Program-made: the position numbers and the translations under genes | DNA from: Roseiarcus sp963775575 | Lineage (GTDB): Bacteria > Pseudomonadota > Alphaproteobacteria > Rhizobiales > Beijerinckiaceae | Assembly (NCBI GenBank): GCA_963775575.1 | Contig: CAVZJG010000002.1 | Coordinates: forward strand, 1,674,001 to 1,738,000 | Length of the DNA: 64,000 nucleotides | Direction: 5' to 3' | The notes under the pieces: generated by a model | The model's input: the letters and a program-made list of their open reading frames with translations, nothing else | Told to the model about the DNA's origin: nothing | Database searches by the model: none | In this document: in pieces, positions 27,496-35,327 of the stretch | Position numbering within the stretch: the stretch's first letter is position 1 | Layout: the number at the start of each line of letters is the position of its first letter

Positions 27496-27523
27496 CGCGC
27501 GGCCCGCGAAAACGGGCCGCGCG
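27496..27523 (+). terminator. Hairpin terminator after serA
   Basis: CGCGCGGCCCG (27496-27506) and CGGGCCGCGCG (27513-27523) form an 11-pair perfect stem with loop CGAAAA, starting seven bases after the serA stop. It is followed by TTCG rather than a T run, so it may end transcription weakly or protect the 3' end. Confidence 0.6.
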
Positions 27524-27633
27524 TTCGATGGGCCGCGGGGCTAAGGCCGAAGCCAGCCTCGGCGGGTGAAAATTTCGGCCGAAGTGCTATATCGGCTGCG
27601 CGGCGCCGCGCCGCGGCAGTTGGATGGCGCGCC

Positions 27634-27849
27634 ATGACCGATGACAATCCGGCTTCGCCGGCCCCCGCCGAGCCGACCCGCGTCGATCCGCGACTGCTCG
27701 AAATCCTGGTCTGCCCGTTGACGCGGGCGACGCTGAGCTACGACAAGGAGCGCCAGGAGCTGATCTCGCGCGCGGCCAAGCTCGCCTATCCCATCCGCGA
27801 CGGCATCCCGATCATGCTCCCCGAGGAAGCGCGGCGGCTGGAGGAATGA
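27634..27849 (+). CDS. Trm112 family protein (UPF0434)
   Basis: The 71-residue protein carries DPRLLEILVCPLTRATLSYD (residues 18-37) and KLAYPIRDGIPIMLPEEARRL, the pattern of bacterial Trm112-like small proteins. In the family a pair of cysteines often binds zinc, but here only one Cys is present, as in many alphaproteobacterial members. Trm112 proteins activate methyltransferases in eukaryotes and archaea; the bacterial partner is unknown. The first 17 residues are a disordered extension. Confidence 0.85.
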   Translation: MTDDNPASPAPAEPTRVDPRLLEILVCPLTRATLSYDKERQELISRAAKLAYPIRDGIPIMLPEEARRLEE

Positions 27850-27859
27850 CGCGGCCCAA

Positions 27860-27959
27860 CCGTCATGGCGAGGAGCGGAGCGACGAAGCCATCCATGCGG
27901 CGGCGCCGCCGTGGATGGCTTCGTCGCCCGCGCTACGCTCGGGCTCCTCGCCATGACGG
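27860..27959. repeat. Long palindromic intergenic repeat
   Basis: CCGTCATGGCGAGGAGC at the left (27860) is the exact reverse complement of the right end (GCTCCTCGCCATGACGG to 27959), with further pairing of GACGAAGCCATCCA and TGGATGGCTTCGTC inside. It folds into a nearly complete 100-base hairpin between two convergent genes. This is a widely dispersed repeat type in Hyphomicrobiales and may act as a bidirectional terminator here. Confidence 0.75.
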
Positions 27960-27992
27960 CAGGATGGCGCGACCGCCCCGCCGGCCGCGCCG

Positions 27993-29381
27993 CTACTCCG
28001 CCGCCGGCGCCAGGCGCGCGGGGGCGGCGAGACGTTCGGCCTTGAGCAGTTCGGCGATCAGGAACGCCAGCTCGATCGCCTGCTCGGCGTTGAGGCGCGG
28101 ATCGCAATAGGTGTGGTAGCGGTTGCGCAGATCGCCCTCGGAAATCGCGCGCGCGCCGCCGGTGCACTCGGTGACGTTCTTGCCCGTCATCTCCAGATGG
28201 ACGCCGCCGGCGGTGGCGCCTTCGGCGCGGCAGATCGCGAAGAAGGAGCGGATTTCCGCGGCGATGCGCTCGGTCGGGCGGGTCTTGTAGCCGGTCGCGG
28301 TCTTGATCGTGTTGCCGTGCATCGGGTCGCACACCCACAGCGCCTTGCGCCCGTCGCGTTTCGCGGCGCGGATCAGCGCCGGCAGCGCGGCCTCGACCTT
28401 GTCGGCGCCGAAGCGGCAGATCAGCGTCAGCCGCCCGGGCTCTTGCGCCGGGTCGAGCGCGTCGATCAGGCGCATGAGATCGTCGGGTTGCAGCGTCGGG
28501 CCGCACTTGAGGCCGATCGGGTTGCGAATCCCGCGGCAATATTCGACGTGCGCGCCGCCGAGCGCGCGGGTGCGGTCGCCGATCCACAGCAGGTGGCCCG
28601 AAGTCGCGTAGTGCTCGCCGGAAGTCGAATCGAGCCGCGTCATCGCCTGTTCATAGCCGAGCAGCAGCGCCTCGTGCGAAGTGTAGAAGTCGGTGGCGCG
28701 CAGCTCCGGCTGGGCCTCGGCGTCGAGGCCGATCGCGCGCATGAAGCCGAGCGTCTCGGTGATGCGGTCGGCGACTTCCTGATAACGCTCCGATTGCGGG
28801 CTGTCGTTGACGAAGCCGAGCATCCAGCGATGGGCGTTTTCGAGGTTGGCGTAGCCGCCGGTGGCGAACGCCCGCAGCAGATTGAGCGTCGCCGCCGACT
28901 GGCGATAGGCCTCCAACTGCCGGCGCGGGTCGGGAACGCGCGCTTCGGCGGTGAATTCGATGTCGTTGACGATGTCGCCGCGGTAGGCGGGCAGCGTGAC
29001 GCCGTCGATGGTCTCGTCATCCGACGAGCGCGGCTTGGCGAACTGCCCGGCGACGCGCCCGACCTTGATGATCGGCGAGGCCGCCGCGTAGGTCATCACC
29101 ACCGCCATTTGCAGGAAGACGCGGAAGAAATCGCGGATGTTGTCGGCCGAATGCTCGCCGAAGCTCTCGGCGCAGTCGCCGCCCTGCAACAAGAAGGCCT
29201 CGCCGACCATCGCCTTGCCGAGCGCGCGCTTGAGCTTGCGCGCTTCGCCGGCGAACACCAGCGGGGGATAGCCGGCGAGCTGACGCTCGACCTCATGAAG
29301 CGCCGCGGCGTCGGGATAGACCGGCGCCTGCTCGATCGGCTTTTGCCTCCAGCTCTCCGGACTCCAGCGGCTCTGCGCCAT
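27993..29381 (-). CDS. Class II 3-deoxy-D-arabino-heptulosonate 7-phosphate synthase
   Basis: This is the first enzyme of the shikimate pathway, joining phosphoenolpyruvate and erythrose 4-phosphate. The 462-residue protein starts RWSPESWRQKPIEQAP and holds FLLQGGDCAESF (metal Cys), KVGRVAGQFAKPRSS, GLKCGPTLQPDDL, WVCDPMHGNTI and VHLEMTGKNVTECTGG, all diagnostic for the plant-like class II enzymes. The frame is open far upstream into msrA territory, but homology begins at residue 1 of this start. ATG 29381 has GAGG nine bases upstream; ATG 29387 is an alternative adding two residues. Confidence 0.95.
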   Translation of the reverse strand: MAQSRWSPESWRQKPIEQAPVYPDAAALHEVERQLAGYPPLVFAGEARKLKRALGKAMVGEAFLLQGGDCAESFGEHSADNIRDFFRVFLQMAVVMTYAAASPIIKVGRVAGQFAKPRSSDDETIDGVTLPAYRGDIVNDIEFTAEARVPDPRRQLEAYRQSAATLNLLRAFATGGYANLENAHRWMLGFVNDSPQSERYQEVADRITETLGFMRAIGLDAEAQPELRATDFYTSHEALLLGYEQAMTRLDSTSGEHYATSGHLLWIGDRTRALGGAHVEYCRGIRNPIGLKCGPTLQPDDLMRLIDALDPAQEPGRLTLICRFGADKVEAALPALIRAAKRDGRKALWVCDPMHGNTIKTATGYKTRPTERIAAEIRSFFAICRAEGATAGGVHLEMTGKNVTECTGGARAISEGDLRNRYHTYCDPRLNAEQAIELAFLIAELLKAERLAAPARLAPAAE

Positions 29382-29624
29382 CGCCATACGCCTCGACCGA
29401 CAATTCCGCTCTTTCGGGAGCGGCGCCGGCCGCTCCTCGCGTGGGCCGTCTATATAGGAATGGGGCGGCGATGGCGATACGCGGAGTTTGGCCGCGCGGG
29501 CGGGATATCCAAAGCATCTCGTCCGGCAATCGGAGCGATATTTGTTTTCATCGCCTGAAACGAGTGGGCTTTGGAAACGTATAAGCATGTGGGAGGGGCC
29601 GATCGCCATGAAAGGAAGCCGCTC

Positions 29625-30347
29625 ATGACCCTGTCGTTCAAGCCTTTCGCCGCGCGGCTGCCGCGCGCCGCGCCGATCGTCGCGATTGTCTCGGCTTGCT
29701 GGCTCGGCGCGCCCGCGCGGGCGGCCGAAGAGGCGCGCGTCGTTCCGCCTCCCGCCGCCGATGAGCGCGCGGCGCAATCGGCGAGCGAGATCGCCGTGCT
29801 GGCGGGCGGTTGCTTCTGGGGCGTGCAGGGCGTCTTCCAGCACGTCAAAGGCGTTTCGAGCGCCGTTTCCGGTTACGACGGCGGCGACAAGGCGACGGCG
29901 CATTATGAGATGACGAGCCGCGGCGACACGGGCCACGCCGAATCCGTGCGCGTCACGTTCAATCCGAACGAGATCAGCTACGGGCGCATCCTGCAAATCT
30001 ATTTTTCGGTCGCGCACGATCCGACCGAGCTCGATCGGCAGGGTCCCGACGAGGGCTCGCAATATCGTTCGGCGATCTTTCCCGCGAGCGACGAACAGGC
30101 GAGCGTCGCCAAGGCCTACATCGCGCAACTCGATGCGGCGCATGTGTTCAATGCGGCGATCGTCACCAAGATCGAGCCGGGCCGGACCTTTTATCCCGCC
30201 GAGGACTATCACCAGGACTTCCTCGCCCTGAACCCGACCTATCCCTACATCGCGTTCAACGACCTGCCGAAAATCGAGAACCTGAAGCGGTTGTTCCCCG
30301 ACGTCTATCGCGCCGAGCCGGTCCTCGTTCGCTCCGGGCATTCGTGA
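29625..30347 (+). CDS. msrA: Exported peptide-methionine (S)-S-oxide reductase MsrA
   Basis: MsrA repairs oxidised methionine. I start at the ATG 29625, which has AGGAAG at good spacing and begins a signal peptide (residues 1-34, RAAPIVAIVSACWLGAPARA). The enzyme core follows: VLAGGCFWGVQGVFQHVKGV with catalytic Cys63, SGYDGGDKATAHYE, GHAESVRVTFNP and AEDYHQDFLALNPTYPYI. It ends without an MsrB domain. The signal places it in the periplasm, unlike the usual cytosolic MsrA, implying an envelope repair role and an external reductant. Confidence 0.9.
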   Translation: MTLSFKPFAARLPRAAPIVAIVSACWLGAPARAAEEARVVPPPAADERAAQSASEIAVLAGGCFWGVQGVFQHVKGVSSAVSGYDGGDKATAHYEMTSRGDTGHAESVRVTFNPNEISYGRILQIYFSVAHDPTELDRQGPDEGSQYRSAIFPASDEQASVAKAYIAQLDAAHVFNAAIVTKIEPGRTFYPAEDYHQDFLALNPTYPYIAFNDLPKIENLKRLFPDVYRAEPVLVRSGHS

Positions 30348-30443
30348 TTGCGTCGGCGAACCTGCGCAGCTCCGCCGGCCGATCCCCGTGAGGATTGAAC
30401 GAAGCCGCTACCGCGGCGTGAGTGGCGAGGTTTTGTGAGCGCC

Positions 30444-30490
30444 TCCTGCCTGAGAGGATGTGGATGTTGAAGCCCATCTCTCAGACAGGA
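30444..30490. repeat. 13-bp inverted repeat, possible end of a lost insertion
   Basis: TCCTGCCTGAGAG (30444-30456) and CTCTCAGACAGGA (30478-30490) pair with one mismatch around a 21-base loop. The right arm is followed by GTCACCG and an ATG (30498), with GGAG suitably placed, as at the start of an IS gene, but the frame soon runs into the TTTTACGG array. It looks like the left edge of a disrupted element. Confidence 0.35.
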
Positions 30491-30517
30491 GTCACCGATG
30501 GCCGAGTTAAGCGCTCT

Positions 30518-30765
30518 TCTTTTACGGTGGTCTTTTACGTTTTACGGTGACACAGTTTTACGGTTTTACCTTTTATTTTACTTTTACGTACTTTTACGCT
30601 TTTACGGTGACACATGCATTATTGTAACAATTAGAAGATCCCACAAGCCTGCGTCGATGATTTCCGCGCAGTGCCAAACCGAAGGTTGGAGAAGCGTTTA
30701 ATGGGAATATATGCATGTGTCACCGTAAACCTAAACCGCACCGTAAACCGCGCCCCGTAAATCAT
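30518..30765. repeat. Converging arrays of TTTTACGG units with a 19-bp perfect inverted repeat
   Basis: Between 30518 and 30619 there are about ten degenerate copies of TTTTAC(GG), ending in TTTACGGTGACACATGCAT (30601-30619). The exact reverse complement of that 19-mer is at 30711-30729, followed by three or four inverted copies (ACCGTAAA units) to about 30765. The core between the two 19-mers is about 90 bases with no convincing gene. TTTACGGTGACAC also occurs once inside the left array. The inverted, AT-rich arrays in GC-rich DNA suggest ends of a mobile element or binding-site arrays. Not matched to a known family. Confidence 0.65.
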
Positions 30766-30801
30766 CTCTGCCGCTGGCGGGGCTTTCGCGAGACGCGGGA
30801 A

Positions 30802-31005
30802 TCAAAGCCCGTCGATCACGCAGCCGAGAGCGAGGACGACATAGCCCACCGCGACGAACCATATCGCGTGCGCGGAAACGAATGGGATATGAACCAGCTC
30901 GCCGACGATGCCTAGGACCGCCAGGATCAACGCGACTACGAAAGTGTAATGGTGGGGCGGCTTGGTTCGAAAAAACCACCCGTGGCTTCGCGATTTTGGC
31001 GCCAT
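30802..31005 (-). CDS. Small membrane protein, two transmembrane helices
   Basis: The start at 31005 has AGGGGGG at ideal spacing; the longer open frame upstream is not needed. The 67-residue product reads MAPKSRSHGWFFRTKPPHHY, then two hydrophobic helices FVVALILAVLGIVGELV and AIWFVAVGYVVLALGCVI. The basic start keeps the N-terminus in the cytoplasm. Proteins of this look occur as short hypothetical genes in related bacteria; function unknown. Confidence 0.7.
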   Translation of the reverse strand: MAPKSRSHGWFFRTKPPHHYTFVVALILAVLGIVGELVHIPFVSAHAIWFVAVGYVVLALGCVIDGL

Positions 31006-31098
31006 GTTGACCCCCCTGAAATTGAGCCTTCGCCGTGCGCAACAGCGTCGCCGGCGGCGCACACTGACAAATGGGCGTCGATTGTCAAGTTTGCTTTC

Positions 31099-31375
31099 CT
31101 ACCTCGACCTCAAGCCGTCCAACTTTGCCATCCCTTCCCCGGAATCCCCGGTCGCCGCGACCGGTTTCAGCCGGCTCTTCGTTCCCGCTGCGAGCCGCCC
31201 CTGACGACGCCGAGCGCCCGCGCGAGCCGCTTGCCTAGCGCCTCGTTGGCCTTGCCGTCCTCGAGCGCCTCGGGCGACCGGACGAAGAGCGCCGTTCCAT
31301 CGGCAAGCGACTCCCCTTGTCGCCTTGCCGCCGACGATCGAATTTGGCGTCGACAATCGATACGCCGTCGGCCGC
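31099..31375 (-). pseudogene. Degenerate second copy of the DUF167 gene
   Basis: On the minus strand one frame reads SLADGTALFVRSPEALEDGK then ANEALGKRLARALGVVRGG, and a second frame continues TKSRLKPVAATGDSGEG. These match the intact DUF167 protein encoded at 33075-33398 (SDGTSVLLARVRSAPEDGKA, ANEALCRLIAETLGV, AKSRLKQVAATGEAG). At least one frameshift and a deletion of about 14 bases separate the blocks, and the 5' end is scrambled. It is thus a decayed duplicate about 2 kb from its parent, ending beside the inverted-repeat element at 31401. Confidence 0.7.
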
Positions 31376-31400
31376 TCATCGTCGGCTCAAACCGCAAAGG

Positions 31401-31637
31401 CCGCCGCCATTCGCCGTCGATCTCTTGAGTAGCGAAAATTCCGATTGAAATGGGCTGTCAAGGGCGCGCGCGTAGGGCGTCAAAAAACGGCCGTCTCTCG
31501 ACGCCCCGTAGCCCGCCGAAGGACGGGCGTCTTTCGACGCCCTATGGCGCGCGCCGCCTGCGGCGGTCGAGACCCTTGACAACCCATTTCAATCGGAAAA
31601 GGTTCGTTTCCAAGAGATCGACGGCGAATGGCGGCGG
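31401..31637. mobile_element. 237-bp hairpin element with the same end boxes as the 510-bp element
   Basis: The arms 31401-31464 and 31573-31637 are about 64-base inverted repeats, with perfect pairing in the outer 27 bases (starting CCGCCGCCATTCGCC) and in an inner block TTCCGATTGAAATGGG plus TGTCAAGGG. Read inward each arm has GCCGTCGATCTCTTG, 11-12 bases, TTCCGA, 11 bases, TGTCAAGGG: the same boxes and spacing as at 21895-22404, although the variable parts differ. The inner 100 bases are also palindromic (GGGCGTC and GACGCCC motifs). No gene inside. It could be a miniature element or a structured RNA. Confidence 0.6.
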
Positions 31638-31801
31638 CTGGGGAGCGCGGCGAGAGAAAGCTTCGCGTATCTCGCGTTCGCTCGATAACCGCAAGCGATA
31701 AACGAAATCGGGTAATGCGTATTATGTCGCTGTAATCTAATTCTCGTGGACCCGTAACGAACCCGCTGAAGACGCGATCGCGTTCGCTTTAGGGGATGGC
31801 G

Positions 31802-31987
31802 ATGCAAAACGAAGATGGGCGCATCTGGGTGAACATTCTAGCGATGGTCGGCGCCTGTTCGATCGTCGCGTGGCTCGCGACGACCGGGATCCTCAACTAC
31901 ATCATATTTGCTTTTTTGATTGCGTTGTTCTCAGCATGGCTGTTTTTCAGCCTCCGAAAGTTGTTTCGAGGTTCGGGAAGCGGGTAG
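31802..31987 (+). CDS. Small membrane protein, possible
   Basis: The ATG at 31802 has AGGGG eight bases upstream (an ATG at 31796 would be too close to it). The 61-residue product reads MQNEDGRIWVNILAMVG, then two hydrophobic helices: CSIVAWLATTGIL and YIIFAFLIALFSAWLFFSL, with a basic end RKLFRGSGSG. Base composition is AT-richer than the surrounding core. No family recognised; in an accessory pocket, so it may be real cargo or chance. Confidence 0.45.
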   Translation: MQNEDGRIWVNILAMVGACSIVAWLATTGILNYIIFAFLIALFSAWLFFSLRKLFRGSGSG

Positions 31988-32128
31988 GAGCCGACTGGAC
32001 GTTACGCGACTGACGTTACGGGGAGGTGATACGCAATGTAACGTTTGTCCGCTTCAGCCGCAAACTTGACGGATGTTTCCTGATGAATTGTTGCGTTGCA
32101 ATTGACGTCCCCGTAATTCTTACTGAGA

Positions 32129-32890
32129 CTAAATTGCCTTAATCATCTCTGCAATGATATCGCGTTCCCGAGGCCCAGTCGCCACGCTGTATCCGGCGAA
32201 CACGTCCCATAGAAAATTCCCAAAGCTTTCGGTCGAGTCGTAGCCCAGGGTTGTGTTCTTTCTTAGCGTAATGGCGTTCGACAATCGTTTGAGAAATTCG
32301 AAGGGCTCAGAGTCTGCAATGTCGATGCTGGCCAGAACAAATGAGATTTCATCCCGCAGAATCTCCATGTACGTAAGCAGCGACTGGAGCTGATTGTCAT
32401 CTATCTTGTTTAGAAAGGCATCCCATCGATCTTCAGAGGGCGATAACTTCTCCCTGAAATAGGCTCTGAATTTGTCTTGATCCACCAGCGTCTTATGGAA
32501 GCCCCATTCGAACGTGCCGTCCGCGACCATAAGCATGACTTGAATGCAATCTTCCCTGAACTCCCTATAATAGTTCGCAAAACTTTTCTTCAGCCGATTG
32601 CGCTTCTGACGTTCCGGAAGACGCACCACAAGCGCATAGAAAATCAGGCTGATAAGACTCCCGATGCCGATATCGTAAAAGAGTTTGCGCAACGCGTGTG
32701 CATGCAACCACTCTGGGTAATGGGCGCGCCCGAACAACGCATTTCTCACAAACGGGTCCTCTTGCGCCAAAAGCACCAGCGCAACGCTCAGGAGGAAGAT
32801 CGCGACCAGAACGACGTCCAAGGGTCTCTTGAGTATGCTCATCTGCATTGCCGCGCTGTCATCGGAATTGGCTAACCACAATATATTCAC
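32129..32890 (-). CDS. Membrane-anchored protein of unknown function, low GC
   Basis: A GTG at 32890 gives 253 residues; in-frame ATGs at 32848 and 32842 are alternatives and none has a strong ribosome-binding site. Two transmembrane helices (residues 25-43 VVLVAIFLLSVALVLLAQ; residues 74-90 IGIGSLISLIFYALVVRL) flank a 30-residue loop. A cytosolic helical domain of about 160 residues follows, with ANYYREFREDCIQVMLMVAD, a stretch of acidic helices and WDVFAGYSVATGPRERD. Codon use (AAT, TTA, ATA, AGA) and GC near 50 percent mark it as foreign. No catalytic motif is evident. Confidence 0.65.
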   Translation of the reverse strand: MNILWLANSDDSAAMQMSILKRPLDVVLVAIFLLSVALVLLAQEDPFVRNALFGRAHYPEWLHAHALRKLFYDIGIGSLISLIFYALVVRLPERQKRNRLKKSFANYYREFREDCIQVMLMVADGTFEWGFHKTLVDQDKFRAYFREKLSPSEDRWDAFLNKIDDNQLQSLLTYMEILRDEISFVLASIDIADSEPFEFLKRLSNAITLRKNTTLGYDSTESFGNFLWDVFAGYSVATGPRERDIIAEMIKAI

Positions 32891-33074
32891 CTAATCGTCA
32901 ATCATTATCGAGACCCTTGGCGTAGATCGCAGGTTACAGCGACGCTCTACTCGTCCCCCCGCTGGCCGCGCCTCCCGCCCCCTCCCCGCTTCGGGACAGA
33001 ATTTGGCGCCTAACTTCCTGATTCCCTTCTCCCGCGTCCCGGGGTTGCCCCGCTCTTCCGCAGGTGCCGCGCGC

Positions 33075-33398
33075 CTAACCCGCCGCGCCGCTCACCGCCT
33101 CCAGCCTCGCCATCAACGCCCCCGCCTCCCCCGTCGCCGCGACCTGCTTCAGCCGGCTCTTCGCGCCCGCGACGAGCCGCGCCTTCGAGGCTGCGACGCC
33201 GAGCGTTTCGGCGATCAACCGGCACAGCGCCTCGTTGGCCTTGCCGTCCTCCGGCGCCGAGCGCACGCGCGCGAGCAGCACGGACGTTCCGTCCGACAGC
33301 GTCGCGACGCCGTCGATGGCGTCGCGACCGCCTTTGGGCGTCAGGCGGCAGGCGATGACGACGCCGTCGGGCGTCGCGCGCCACGGCGCCTCGCTCAT
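33075..33398 (-). CDS. DUF167 (YggU) family protein
   Basis: The 107-residue protein starts at an ATG overlapping the xerD stop by four bases. It has the family pattern IACRLTPKGGRDAIDGV, then VRSAPEDGKANEALCRLIAE and LVAGAKSRLKQVAATG. The small alpha/beta fold is widespread; its role is unknown, with nucleic-acid binding suggested for relatives. Pairing with xerD in an overlapping operon is seen here. An eroded second copy lies at 31099-31375. Confidence 0.88.
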   Translation of the reverse strand: MSEAPWRATPDGVVIACRLTPKGGRDAIDGVATLSDGTSVLLARVRSAPEDGKANEALCRLIAETLGVAASKARLVAGAKSRLKQVAATGEAGALMARLEAVSGAAG

Positions 33399-34354
33399 CG
33401 CGGTTTCTCGTCGCCTAAGGGGTGCAGATCGCGCACCATCGCCTTGGCGCGCTCGTCGAGCACATGGGTGTAGATCTGCGTCGTCGAAATGTCGGCGTGG
33501 CCGAGCAGCTCCTGCACCACGCGCAGGTCCGCGCCGTTTTGCAAGAGGTGGCTGGCGAAGGCGTGGCGCAGCACGTGCGGGCTGACGCGCGCCGCCGCGA
33601 TGCCCGCCGCCGCGGCGATTCGTTTCAGATCGCGCGCGAAAGCCTGGCGCGTCAGATGGCCGCTGTCGCTGTCGGCGGGGAACAGCCACGGGCCGGCGGC
33701 GGCGCCCGGCGCGTGCTTGTCGAGCAGATCGCGATAGACCTTCATCGCCGCGCGCGCCGGAGCGGAGATCGGCGCGAGGCGTTCCTTGCCGCCCTTGCCG
33801 CGGACTGCGATCAGCGGCTGCTTGGCGCGCGCCGCGGATTTCGGCAGCGCGACGAGTTCGGAGACGCGCAGGCCCGAGGCGTAGATGAGCTCGATCAGGC
33901 ACGCCATCCGCGCCGCGGCGAGGCGTTCGCGCGGCGGGCGCTCCGACGTCTCCAGCCCCTCGCGCGCGACCGCGATCAGGCGATCGACCTCGGCGACGCT
34001 CAGGATTTTGGGCAGCGGCCGGGCGCGGCGCGGCCCCTCGATCGCCAGCGTCGGATCGTCGCCGCGCCGGCCCTCGACATAGAGATATTTGTGGAACTGG
34101 CGCACCAACGACAGCCGGCGCGCCAGCGAAGCGGCGGCCAGGCCCGCCGCGCCGCGCGCGGCGAGAAAAGCGCGAACGTCGGCGCTGGAAGCCTTTGACG
34201 CGCTCATCCCCCGCGCGGCGAGGAAGTCCACGTAGTCGGAGAGATCGCGCCGGTAGGCTTCGAGGGTGTTGCGGGCCGCGCCGCGCTCCGAGGCGATCGC
34301 CTCGAGAAACGACTCGACGAGGCGATGGCCCTTAAGCGGTCGCGGCGCGCTCAC
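33395..34354 (-). CDS. xerD: Site-specific tyrosine recombinase XerD
   Basis: XerC/XerD recombinases resolve chromosome dimers at dif during division. The 319-residue protein begins at a GTG overlapping the upstream small gene (GTGA). Seen: the SAM-like N-terminal domain (LVESFLEAIASERGAARNTL), and the full catalytic set Arg in YASGLRVSEL, Lys in RGKGGKERL, HVLRHAFASHLL, LGHADISTTQIYTHV. No inactivating change. Called XerD rather than XerC by length and the ISTTQIYTHV ending, which both share, so the letter is less certain than the family. Confidence 0.85.
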   Translation of the reverse strand: MSAPRPLKGHRLVESFLEAIASERGAARNTLEAYRRDLSDYVDFLAARGMSASKASSADVRAFLAARGAAGLAAASLARRLSLVRQFHKYLYVEGRRGDDPTLAIEGPRRARPLPKILSVAEVDRLIAVAREGLETSERPPRERLAAARMACLIELIYASGLRVSELVALPKSAARAKQPLIAVRGKGGKERLAPISAPARAAMKVYRDLLDKHAPGAAAGPWLFPADSDSGHLTRQAFARDLKRIAAAAGIAAARVSPHVLRHAFASHLLQNGADLRVVQELLGHADISTTQIYTHVLDERAKAMVRDLHPLGDEKPR

Positions 34355-34494
34355 GGCGGCGCCTTGGAGAGGGTGACGATCTGCGTCATTTCGCGCGGCT
34401 CGACCTTCACGTTCGCCACCAGCGCGGTCATGCCGGCGTAGGCGAGGCCGGCGAGCACGGCGAGGATGAGGAGAAGGCGGAAGAGGGTGGGCAC
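34351..34494 (-). CDS. Short single-helix membrane protein upstream of xerD
   Basis: A GTG at 34494 begins a 47-residue protein: PTLFRLLLILAVLAGLAYAG as one membrane helix, then MTALVANVKVEPREMTQIVT and a short tail. Its stop overlaps the xerD start by four bases, so the two are translationally coupled. Short membrane proteins with the same helix-then-VEP layout stand before xerD in Bradyrhizobium-type genomes, as I recall. Too short for many gene finders. Function unknown. Confidence 0.6.
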   Translation of the reverse strand: MPTLFRLLLILAVLAGLAYAGMTALVANVKVEPREMTQIVTLSKAPP

Positions 34495-34595
34495 GGGATT
34501 CGTCCAAGCTCGCGACGACGGGGCGGCGCGTTCGTCGGCGGCTCTCTAGCACAAATTCCCGCCCCTTGCGCCACGGCGCTCGCGCCGCCGGCCCT

Positions 34596-35327
34596 TTACC
34601 TATCGCCGCGGGCCAGGACTTCCTCGAGCCGCTCGCGCCAGCTTGGCGGATCGAACGCGGGCGCGCTGAAATCGACCCGCGCCGCCAGGCCGCCGGCGGC
34701 CAGATCGAGGCCCTCGGCGTCCAGGCCGATCGCGCGCCAGACGCGCCGGCGGGGATCGCGATGCGCGGCCAGGCGGGCAACGACCGAGCCGGCGAACGCG
34801 TTGACCTCCGCGAGCAGACGGTCCTCGGCCTCGATCAAGGCCGCCGCGTCCGCTGAGGGCGCGAGAAGATCGGCGGGCGTCAGCGGCTCGGCGCGGCCGA
34901 ACCCGCCGTTGAAATGAACCGCCTCGACGCGCATCCGGTAGATCGCGAAATCGGCGAAAGACGAATAGAGCTTGGCCTTGGGATTGCGCTGGAGATAACG
35001 CTTGCGGGCGTAAGGGTCAGAGTGAGGCGCGACGGCGCCGCCGACGGTCACGCGGGGGCGATTGAGCGGGTCGCCGCGATCGGGCGGGTCCGTCAGCAAC
35101 GCCGAGCCGCGCGGGTCGACGCCGAGGTTCTTGGTGTGCTCGGCGATTCCCGACAACAGAAACAACGGCGCGCCAGTGAAATCGCTGGCGAAGCCGACCC
35201 AGGTGGTCAACGGCGCGCCCGAGGCGCGATCGAGCGTCGCCAAGGCGCCGGTGCGCGAAATCCGAAGGAGCCGCTTGGCCTGCGCCGCCGCGTTCGGGAG
35301 CGCGCGGGTTTGCTCGCGGACCGCCAT
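34596..35327 (-). CDS. HugZ-like pyridoxamine 5'-phosphate oxidase-fold protein
   Basis: The ATG at 35327 has AAGGA nine bases upstream; ATG 35336 and TTG 35354 are in frame. The 243-residue protein shows the flavin-reductase-like split barrel: LLRISRTGALATLDRASGAP, TTWVGFASDFTGAPLFLLSG, then AEHTKNLGVDPRGSALLTDP, and RKRYLQRNPKAKLYSSFADF with the VEAVHFNGGFGRA segment. A DUF2470-type C-terminal helical domain follows. Relatives include HugZ heme-degrading proteins and FMN-binding oxidases; the substrate here is not known. Cytosolic. Confidence 0.82.
   Translation of the reverse strand: MAVREQTRALPNAAAQAKRLLRISRTGALATLDRASGAPLTTWVGFASDFTGAPLFLLSGIAEHTKNLGVDPRGSALLTDPPDRGDPLNRPRVTVGGAVAPHSDPYARKRYLQRNPKAKLYSSFADFAIYRMRVEAVHFNGGFGRAEPLTPADLLAPSADAAALIEAEDRLLAEVNAFAGSVVARLAAHRDPRRRVWRAIGLDAEGLDLAAGGLAARVDFSAPAFDPPSWRERLEEVLARGDR

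Noticed and set aside
27993..30341. A 782-codon open frame on the minus strand.
   Set aside because: Only the part to 29381 matches DAHP synthase; the rest runs antisense to msrA and has no homology-like features.
30380..30400. GATCCCCGTGAGGATTGAAC resembles the end of a type I CRISPR repeat.
   Set aside because: It occurs once, no spacer-length periodicity follows and no cas gene is in the window.
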